DNA from: Martensiomyces pterosporus
Taxonomy: Eukaryota > Kickxellomycota > Kickxellomycetes > Kickxellales > Kickxellaceae
Assembly (NCBI GenBank): GCA_025201845.1
Contig: MU604092.1
Coordinates: 5,862 to 29,735 of the forward strand
Reading direction: 5' to 3'
DNA: 23,874 nt
Shown here in pieces: positions 18,001 through 23,874 of this stretch. The notes under the pieces are model-generated. The model saw only the letters and a list, made by a program, of their open reading frames with translations. It ran no database searches and was not told where the DNA came from. A program made the translations under genes and the position numbers. Within the stretch, counting starts at the first letter, position 1. Each line of letters starts with the position of its first letter.

Positions 18001-21000
18001 CCATCGCCGCCGTCCTCTGTAGCCTCCTCCGACTTTTCCGTCTGCAGGTCCTCGGCCAGGCAGAAGATCCGGTCCATGGCTCTGGGCAGCAGTGCCTGGG
18101 TCGCGTGTTTGTCGCACGTCAGGATCGACAAAAGGCAGAGCGGCCACCCGGCGCTGCGTCTGGTGACGGACACCTGGCAGATGGTGACGATATCGAGGCA
18201 CTGGTCGAGCCACTCGCCTACTCGGCGGCTCAGCTCGGGGTTAAGCGACCGGTGCATTCTGCCACACACCTGGGTGAATGCCGGATGAACTGCCGAGAAC
18301 GCGCCGCGGTGCCGTATGGATGTCAGCAGCGTGCGCAGCAGATTTCCAATCTCCATGACCGTGTGCTCCTCGAGCAGGGGCTCAACGCCCTCGCGCGCTC
18401 TCGCCTGGTCAGTGCCTGGCGGACAAGTGGCGACGACCGATAGCAGGCCCGCCACCTCCTTGATGGCCCGCCAGCAGTACGACAGAATGACTTGCTGGCG
18501 TGGTCCCACTGGCCCCTCCATTCCGGACACAGCACCCTCGTCGTCTCCGTCGTCTCCGTCGTCGACATCGTCGTCAGCAGCACCAGCAGCATCGGCTGGT
18601 TCGGAGGAGGAGGCAGACTGGATGATCTTGTCGATCTTGTCCTCCATCTCGCGGAACGACGATGGGATGTTGCCTTCGGGCGAGGCACTTGTCAGCACGC
18701 TCAGCACCACGTTGCTGACCTCCATAGCCGCCGCTGACAGCTCCACCAGCCACTTGCGCCACTCCTCCCTGTGTGCCTGCACCGCCTCCGACTCGTACTC
18801 GATCTCCTCGGCCACGTAGCGTGCGGCGGTCAGCAGGCCGTGGAGGGGGAGCCTCTGCGCAGCATCGAGCAAATTGCGCTCCGCAGCCACTTGGCACTGG
18901 CGGATCAGCCCCAGCAGCCCGTTAGCGAAGGCCAGGTCCTTGGTCGCATACTCTTCTGCGGGTGCAGACTGGGCAAAGTCCAGGCGGATGTTTTGCAGGA
19001 CCACAAACTTGCGGAACAGCCACTGGATAATCAGCGCGCCGCTCTCGCTCTCCCCAGCCCTTGTGCTGTTGACCAAGTGGAGGGCCCGCTTCAACAGGCC
19101 ATCGGCCCACTGCTTGGCTGCCTCCTCCGCCCTCGCGTTGCCTGCAGGCACCAGGGGCCACGCAGTGAGGAGCGAAAAGGCGCTGGCCCTGTTGGCGTCA
19201 AACGGATCGTCAATCAGCACTTGGGTCAGGACGGACACGACTTCCTCCGCCGTCACGCCGCCTTTAGCCCCACCTTCGGGGTGCAGCGACCTACCAGACA
19301 CCATGCCTTTCTCAAAATCGGGCGACGACAGCCCAGGCACATAAAAAGTGACCATCGAGTTCTCCGGTGCCTGTGCCTTCCGTCCAGGCGTGAAGAAGCT
19401 TGTCAGAATGTCGAGCCACCTCAGCCCCATCGCCACCTTGGCAAAGCCCGCACCCGGGTAGAGACACCCGCGGACGGCCAGGTCGAGCCACTGGTTAACG
19501 GCCCACTCGACGCGGTCCAGGGTGACCTTCGCCTGCGCGACCATCTCCTCCTGCGACAGAATGCCCAGCTCCCTCAGCACCTGTTCCTCCGTCTTGCCGT
19601 CGGCCAGCCCACGCGCAACGGCTGCCTCTCTCTTGGCCTTCTCCCTGTGCCTTACCTTCTGCGACGGCACAGGCGGCTTTCCAGTGCTCACAATGCGGTG
19701 CGCATGCGTGGCAATCGTAACCAGGCGGGTGGCCAGCAGCGTCAACGAGCTGTACTGCTGTTGGCGGAAGTCGGCCGATGTGGCGTTCGATGAGACGCGG
19801 AGGAGGCGGAAGAGGAGGTCAAACTCGATCTCGTGCAGCGGAGTGGACATTTTGCGTGCCTCGCACAAAAGCCCGAGCATATCAGCCCGCACCGACCAGT
19901 CGGGATGGTACACCGCCTGGTTGAGCATGTCCATGAGCGGCCTCTCCTCCCCTCCGGAGACCTGTAACTCCGCGTCAATGTTCGCCAGTTGGTCAATGGA
20001 AATGAGGTCCTGCGACCGCGCGATCTTCAGAACAATAATCAATGCATGCTGCCGGCTGGCATCCAGCACCTGGCGTTGCGAGACAGACGAAGCGCCTTGC
20101 TTGAGGTACTTGGTTAGTGCCTTGAGGATCGCGTTGACAATGCGTGGCAGGGCACGGAACAGCGTCGGGAGCACGTGCTGCGCAAGCATCCGCCTGCTGG
20201 TCTCGTCGTCTCTGCATAGAGCCTCCACGACGGGGCCGACCCACAGCTGCATGTAGCTGTCCTCGAGACGCACCGCTGCACGTACTCTTTGCGACTCGCC
20301 CAGCTCCTCGTCTTCCCCCGCGGCCCTGATGTCGTCCTCGCACCGGGTGAGAATGGCCGTCAGAAGGGTGGCCGCCCGCGGTGCCATCATCACCTGCGCC
20401 AAGGTGTCGAAACAGCTTGCCAGAATATCAGGCTGCCTTCTGAACAGCGCAAAGATGTCGATGCGCGAACACAGTGTGGCCAGCAGCGAGTACTTGACCT
20501 TGCGACTCCAGTCCATAGTCAGCACCAGGGCCAGGACGTCATCCAAAAACGCATCGCCGTCCGCACTTGTCTCTGCAGCTGTGTCCTGAGTGGCCTTGTT
20601 CATGGCCGACCCGATATCCAAGAACGCCTCGAAAATGGCCCTCACCTTGATCTGCACTGCATCGAGGGGGTCGTCCCAGTAGCTCCACAAGTACCCCATG
20701 ATCCGCTCGCGCTGGAGGACGAGGACGCGCTGGCCCAGGGCAAATGCCGTCTCGTTAAACTCGACATCCTCGCTGTTAGCCAGGCACTTGTTAAGCAGCT
20801 TGGCTGTCTCTTGGAGCCAGATGGCCATTGACTCGAACACGATCACCTTGACGCCTGGTGCCAGCTGCGAGCGGCCGCAGACGGAGGCGATGTGTGTGAA
20901 CACAGCCTCATGCACATTGCTGCTAGAGCCCGAGTCGCGCACACTTGGGACGACGTTGAGCGTCGTTAGTGTGGTTTCGTAGGGAGCATAGGAGACAATA

Positions 21001-22169
21001 GCGCGGGCGACGCAGAGCATCGACACCGCGTCGTTCAAACACATCTCGCGGCCGCGCGACGACTCGACATCAGGCAAATAGGACTCTGGTGAGCTGACGT
21101 CTCCTCCTTCGCTCTTGTATTCGACGTCAATGTCAAGGGCCCGACGAGCCAGCGCAGCCGCCCGCTGCTTGGCAGGCAGTCCCGATCCTTCAATCAGCGC
21201 AACTAGGGTCATGGCCGCCACCTGCCGAGAATTCAGCGTGGCCCTCTCGCATGCAATAAGGTCCCAGCACAGTGCATATATTCTTCCCAGCGTCTTTTCC
21301 ACCACACCCTCGCCGGGCACGCGCATGGACGCCATAATGACCTGCTGCAAGTCGCATGCCACCGATCGCCCGCCCTCCTCCTCGCCATCGCTCGCCAGCT
21401 TTGAGATGCACAGAAAGGCCAGTCGGATGATCTGGGTGGCGTCGTCACACAGGGCAATAAGCTCAACCGACCCCATCTCCGACTCTCTCTGCTGCAGCCC
21501 CGGAAGCGTAGACTCCAATGCATGGGCCAGATACTCGAGCACATCGCCGACAAACCTAGCCACGACAGGAAATCCCAGCGGCACGTTGACCAGAGCCTGC
21601 AGCGCCTGCGCCTTCTGCCCCCACCCCTGCTCCGCATACACCACAGAGGCGATCTGCTGATCGGCGATCTTGAATGTATCAAACTCCTCCAGGTACTTCT
21701 CCTGGGCATCAACAAAAAGGAGCAGGTTGGCCTGCAGCACGGCATCCACCATGGACGGGTCAAGGACACTCAATACCTTGATGATCGGAATCGCCTGGCG
21801 CCTGACAATGACGTCGCTGGGGAGGAAGAAGCATTCAACAGCAATTGGAACAACAGTGCTGCGCAGATACGAGAGGGTCGGCGAGGACACGCCAGAGAGC
21901 TTCTGAAGACCAACCAGGTGCCGTTCAATAAGTTTGAGATGCTTGCTCTGATCGAGCCACGTGGACTCGGTCTCCCGTGCAAGCTGGGCGAGTTCGGATT
22001 TCAGTGCCTGCAGAAACTGCACCTCCTTCTGAGAATCAGCTGTCTCTGCTGGCATGCAGCTTTGTTCTTGCTGCTGATCTGCTTGGATCCGGTGCTGCCA
22101 GCACGGCGGCACGGGGATCGGGCGCTTGGCACCCTTGTTGCCGCGCTTATCCTTTTGAAGTATGCCCAT
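15087..22169 (-). CDS. TRM732: Trm732/THADA family protein (DUF2428), partner of Trm7 tRNA methyltransferase
   Basis: Intronless, 2360 aa from the first ATG at 22169; the frame is open further upstream but without ATG. Known: Trm732 binds Trm7 (human THADA with FTSJ1) for 2'-O-methylation of tRNA position 32 in the anticodon loop. Seen: an all-helical HEAT/ARM-like protein with the DUF2428 core at about residues 1215-1470. It includes TRRSAGWPLCLLSIL, where R1337-P1343 correspond to the family RRSAGLP motif with Trp in place of Leu. LTGLRSRRWAIRNVCGLLY follows about 95 residues later. A C-terminal part contains YESKLALLEWLTEHI and CYWRLLQDDDEGIRDFMAQ. An acidic Asp-rich linker precedes DUF2428 (about 1195-1215). 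It is much longer than yeast Trm732 (about 1420 aa) and longer than human THADA (about 1950). It converges with the Zip3-like gene, with 89 bp between stops. Confidence 0.88.
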   Translation of the reverse strand: MGILQKDKRGNKGAKRPIPVPPCWQHRIQADQQQEQSCMPAETADSQKEVQFLQALKSELAQLARETESTWLDQSKHLKLIERHLVGLQKLSGVSSPTLSYLRSTVVPIAVECFFLPSDVIVRRQAIPIIKVLSVLDPSMVDAVLQANLLLFVDAQEKYLEEFDTFKIADQQIASVVYAEQGWGQKAQALQALVNVPLGFPVVARFVGDVLEYLAHALESTLPGLQQRESEMGSVELIALCDDATQIIRLAFLCISKLASDGEEEGGRSVACDLQQVIMASMRVPGEGVVEKTLGRIYALCWDLIACERATLNSRQVAAMTLVALIEGSGLPAKQRAAALARRALDIDVEYKSEGGDVSSPESYLPDVESSRGREMCLNDAVSMLCVARAIVSYAPYETTLTTLNVVPSVRDSGSSSNVHEAVFTHIASVCGRSQLAPGVKVIVFESMAIWLQETAKLLNKCLANSEDVEFNETAFALGQRVLVLQRERIMGYLWSYWDDPLDAVQIKVRAIFEAFLDIGSAMNKATQDTAAETSADGDAFLDDVLALVLTMDWSRKVKYSLLATLCSRIDIFALFRRQPDILASCFDTLAQVMMAPRAATLLTAILTRCEDDIRAAGEDEELGESQRVRAAVRLEDSYMQLWVGPVVEALCRDDETSRRMLAQHVLPTLFRALPRIVNAILKALTKYLKQGASSVSQRQVLDASRQHALIIVLKIARSQDLISIDQLANIDAELQVSGGEERPLMDMLNQAVYHPDWSVRADMLGLLCEARKMSTPLHEIEFDLLFRLLRVSSNATSADFRQQQYSSLTLLATRLVTIATHAHRIVSTGKPPVPSQKVRHREKAKREAAVARGLADGKTEEQVLRELGILSQEEMVAQAKVTLDRVEWAVNQWLDLAVRGCLYPGAGFAKVAMGLRWLDILTSFFTPGRKAQAPENSMVTFYVPGLSSPDFEKGMVSGRSLHPEGGAKGGVTAEEVVSVLTQVLIDDPFDANRASAFSLLTAWPLVPAGNARAEEAAKQWADGLLKRALHLVNSTRAGESESGALIIQWLFRKFVVLQNIRLDFAQSAPAEEYATKDLAFANGLLGLIRQCQVAAERNLLDAAQRLPLHGLLTAARYVAEEIEYESEAVQAHREEWRKWLVELSAAAMEVSNVVLSVLTSASPEGNIPSSFREMEDKIDKIIQSASSSEPADAAGAADDDVDDGDDGDDEGAVSGMEGPVGPRQQVILSYCWRAIKEVAGLLSVVATCPPGTDQARAREGVEPLLEEHTVMEIGNLLRTLLTSIRHRGAFSAVHPAFTQVCGRMHRSLNPELSRRVGEWLDQCLDIVTICQVSVTRRSAGWPLCLLSILTCDKHATQALLPRAMDRIFCLAEDLQTEKSEEATEDGGDGTVDLPQVHAINMLRVLLDDRALAADIIPYIEHAYVLSLTGLRSRRWAIRNVCGLLYAALTRRVFGNNKAKEETKYDGITGRELFTRFPGLHPFLTNQLEDAVDQMADVDMLYNEEEASEGSASPEFDAVGAVLRTGARFIHPALYPCLVLLARLQPSPMDIDSSPSASAKDEGASDSAEPAQLLAIPAGANGRSRRPSAMSASEAGVLATSPHSESATSAVAPPMNLDQEPLTKVNERNSTVHVTSASTMLSMYSFTELVEMCVDSPVFKTREMAARAFAPLIPSDKAATVVVSLLKSIRQAAGGILANTCHGVLCQVHELLRVHWRLCGGGSEAMRRAFVMHVFPALTALWPVIIQSVDSQEEEVVGDVSDIVRHKYLVIINEYVARGEEWILDGIADFSLIRSTHLMFSRFRISMLYGFLHPLFCSPQLLAQIGNTQIPGAYGTMLELTKLLLACIDDRTMAVVKKDGSVQLETEDEPHSTEGGEVLYNPWTVVSNILANNEFYESKLALLEWLTEHIEESRVDIFERLGVLDLLAYLVIDTMPSDCRLPNEDGVQPARDPWVRAASIRLLAILCTKLEIDPKKYPICDLLGHWDDVTRQLTVAKFCPLSVSTAFVEYQAALLHLLRQCGEYSVDEVRERALAWAKHLYEWTDPERAAPYREAVSRAVVRYSQIKRHFEASEQKEGEKQKEGEEWEEILRLCYWRLLQDDDEGIRDFMAQSISQRLGRELACDQACEKLVVDFESPGNTLPATYVENRLSHLLGLQSSQTAKDAVLAAVNPNRALFEHEKPNIYIDEPRNIQLTYHSLIAIAAKLSESSADAQRLFVEGSVKCVEALETALQVLVDEAGTRSDAGSNGVLLSGVLGVTSLPSLFSHLQSWILGAQVAVFVASRMEDKEEGRAAVERVVEVARAWIESEVLQPVHPWIARALGRLKEMGQGVIAGDGGPLQVVAKERALDDLYLLTYVA

Positions 22170-22433
22170 TGAATTCTTTGGAGAGGCACGATTGCAAATA
22201 TGAGTGGAAAAATAAAACGAGAAAAGCGCTGAATCTGATTCTGTGTTTGGAATAATGTGCAACAGAGCAAGCAGCGAAGCGAAAGAGAAAGAAATTGTTT
22301 GGAGCTTTTTGCCTAGAACCCCGCCTCTTTTTTTCTCCCTCGCTGTTTCTGAGGAGTAGGGTGTTGCCCAAGAAACCAGTCTGCTAGTGATCTGCTGAGT
22401 TAATCCTGCGTGATACGCATTTGGAGGTAGGCG

Positions 22434-22885
22434 CTACTTGCATTCGACGTTGACCACAGCGCCCTTGCCGTCGACCGTAATGCTGAGGCGGTCGGGACGG
22501 TAGTCGGAGGTGACGAAATCGCCAGGATGGATGATGCGATGGAACTGGGGGAGGTCCTGGACAGAGTAGACCAACTACAACAAGAAAGCAGGTTATTTCT
22601 ATTATCAGAAGGACGTGTGTTTTCGAGGTTTAATGTGTGTGGCTAGTGGATGCTTACCCCCAGGTAGGCGCGCCAGTCTTTGGGACCCTCGGAGATGCGC
22701 CTTCCGGCAAGACGCGATGCCCAGCTGTTTGCGCTGCCTAAAAGTATAGCGAGATGCTGGATTAGCTACATGCGGCATTTGGCGGCTTGCAGTGCGTGAG
22801 AAGCTGCTGAGGACTTACAGGCAACGGCGGTTTTCTGCACAGAGGCAGCAATGGCGAGAGAGAAAGCAACGATAAAGAGCTTCAT
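22434..22885 (-). CDS. secreted peptidase inhibitor, I78 family, three exons
   Basis: Exons 22885-22819, 22737-22658 and 22574-22434 join in frame to 95 aa. Introns of 81 and 83 nt have GTAAGT/GTAAGC donors and TAG acceptors. Seen: the signal peptide MKLFIVAFSLAIAASVQK with the cleavage site near TAVAC; mature N-terminal region with DWRAYLG; then HRIIHPGDFVTSDYRPDRL and VDGKGAVVNVECK. Known: I78 inhibitors share R/HPGD-x-VT-x-DYRPDRL-x-(I/V), and the Aspergillus elastase inhibitor of this family has one disulfide joining its ends. Here the only two mature cysteines, at the start and at the penultimate position, fit that disulfide. Inferred: an extracellular inhibitor of serine proteases, either self-protective or directed at a host or competitor. 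The target protease cannot be told from the sequence. Confidence 0.88.
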
Positions 22886-23021
22886 ATATGTTGTAAATAG
22901 CGGTGCGTTGAGGTGAAATTGATGGCTGTGCTGAAGCACTGTCGACAGTGTCAATATAACAAGCGCTAGAGACAGGCAGTGTGGTTTGGCACTCTCTTTC
23001 AATTCTGGGTATTTAAAAAGC
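22886..23021 (-). promoter_or_regulatory. upstream region of the I78 inhibitor gene
   Basis: Only 136 bp lie between the inhibitor ATG and the repeat-element arm. A TATA-like GTTATATTG on the minus strand (near 22952-22960) is about 70 bp before the ATG, and an A/T run TTTTTAAATA lies next to the arm (23010-23019). Regulatory sites further upstream, if any, would be in the element. Confidence 0.4.
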
Positions 23022-23276
23022 CTCCATTTTTTCGCCACGTGTCATAGCAGCACAAGCCCAATTCTCGTCATGAAAAGCAGCAGGTCATCCACACCCTTGC
23101 ATTTTCAAGCATACCCTTGTCTCTATACCTGCACCTAGCCATTCGCAAATCGCAGCTGCATCATCACAAGCATCCTCCAGGTGTTATCGTTAAGTAGCCA
23201 GTGTATCTATGCATGCTTGTGCCCCAAGGCATCCTCAAATACTCCAAGCTGCCAGTGTTGTGTCTGTGACGCTGTT

Positions 23277-23591
23277 TTATCCCACAGCGCTGTCTTGACA
23301 AAGGTAGACAGCCAAGGTTTGTCCTGCAATTAGTACTGTTGTGTGAGCCAATGTATTCCCCAGTATACTCCGTATATGGACCCAGGACTATGCCTATAAA
23401 GCAACCTGCTAATAAAATGGCCGATGAATGGTCACCTAAAGTGGCATCCGGCAGAATCATTATATAGCGTCGATAGCTGCATTGGCATAAGTATCACCAT
23501 TATTAATGATAGCAACAAAAGCACCTTGGGGCAAAGGAGAAGCAAGTGCAACAGCACTGAGAGCGACTGCAGCGAGAGCAAGGAAGCGCAT
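23277..23591 (-). CDS. predicted small secreted peptide gene in copy B, paralogue of that in copy A
   Basis: The ATG at 23591 starts the signal peptide MRFLALAAVALSAVALA, followed by SPLPQ. Unspliced it ends after 43 codons at 23460. The intron model removes 23497 (GTGATA) to 23324 (TACTAATTGCAG), and exon 2 (23323-23277) ends LCQDSAVG and stop, giving 46 aa. Against copy A the signal-peptide part has eleven substitutions by my reading and no indel. All amino-acid changes keep it hydrophobic or small, so a secretion signal has been kept despite clear divergence. A TATAAAA at 23763-23769 sits 172 bp upstream, as in copy A. No known family is recognised. A different frame of the downstream part (through CLPLSRQ) is also open in both copies. 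Confidence 0.42.
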
Positions 23592-23762
23592 GTTTGCTTT
23601 GTGGTGATGCGTAGTTAAGAATGACAGAGGAGTGAGGGGGCTGCGATAGAAGGGGGACGGGTGCTGCGTATAGTACGGTAAAGGTGTTCCACAGGTCTAA
23701 CTCGATATGCTGATGCTTAGATGAGGTGCGGAACTTGAGGCATGCCACCGTTCTCATACAGC

Positions 23763-23769
23763 TTTTATA
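23763..23769 (-). promoter_or_regulatory. TATA box of the copy B secreted-peptide gene
   Basis: The minus strand reads GGTATAAAAGC, identical in core and in distance to the ATG (172 bp) to the box in copy A. Flanking bases, including CTGTATGAGAACGGTG just downstream, are also kept in both copies. Confidence 0.55.
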
Positions 23770-23874
23770 CCACAAGGGGTGCACTCGTGCTCGATTCCGC
23801 TTTCGCCCCTCCCTCACGCATACACATTTGATCTCTTTCTCTCTGCATGTTGGAAAGCCTGCTGCGCCTGTGTC

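Larger units (their letters stand above)
23022..23874. mobile_element. second, diverged copy of the repeat element (copy B), cut by the window end
   Basis: It begins with an arm fragment (23022 to about 23072: CTCCATTTTTTCGCCACGT then CATAGCAGCAC and AAGCCCA) matching the left arm of copy A, with an AC deletion. From about 23074 it matches 11396-12143 of copy A in the same orientation to the end of the window, with frequent substitutions and some indels. The ~410-bp segment that follows the arm in copy A is absent. About 50 bp near 23180-23230 are extra. The right end is not in the window, so terminal arms of this copy cannot be confirmed. Confidence 0.7.

Noticed and set aside
22170..22262. 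Upstream extension of TRM732
   Set aside because: The frame opens with TTG, not ATG. The first in-frame ATG is at 22169.

Overview
This window looks like nuclear DNA from a fungus, most likely an early-diverging, intron-poor lineage such as the Kickxellales (Coemansia-like). That placement is an inference from gene content, compact spacing, short spliceosomal introns (about 80-180 nt) and long intronless genes. It was not tested by a search. No bacterial features, tRNA, rRNA or CRISPR array were seen.

Layout. 1-71: possible start of a minus-strand gene leaving the window. 72-616: spacer with a 19-bp tandem repeat and an (AG)16 tract. 617-7434 (-): a three-exon gene for a ~2179-aa protein with an N-terminal FHA domain, a Ki-67/Repo-Man-like PP1-binding motif, a KEN box and a basic tail. 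7435-8053: divergent promoter. 8054-8587 (+): UBC12, the NEDD8-conjugating enzyme. 9097-10803 (+): DSN1/Mis13 kinetochore protein. 10883-12906: a 2.0-kb repeat element with ~100-bp, nearly identical inverted terminal arms. Inside it is a small gene for a predicted secreted peptide. 13077-13961 (+): IAH1-type GDSL esterase. 14122-14997 (+): Zip3/RNF212-like RING protein of meiotic crossover control, with one ambiguous intron. 15087-22169 (-): TRM732/THADA (DUF2428) tRNA-methylation cofactor, 2360 aa. 22434-22885 (-): secreted I78-family protease inhibitor, three exons. 23022 to the window end: a second, diverged copy of the repeat element carrying a paralogous secreted-peptide gene.

Several genes concern chromosomes or cell division: the Ki-67-like scaffold, the Dsn1 kinetochore subunit, the Zip3-like RING protein and a cullin-activating NEDD8 E2. 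They have separate promoters and are not an operon. The two most unusual observations are the fungal protein that combines the Ki-67 domain layout, and the repeat family whose two copies each carry a TATA-driven secreted micro-gene.
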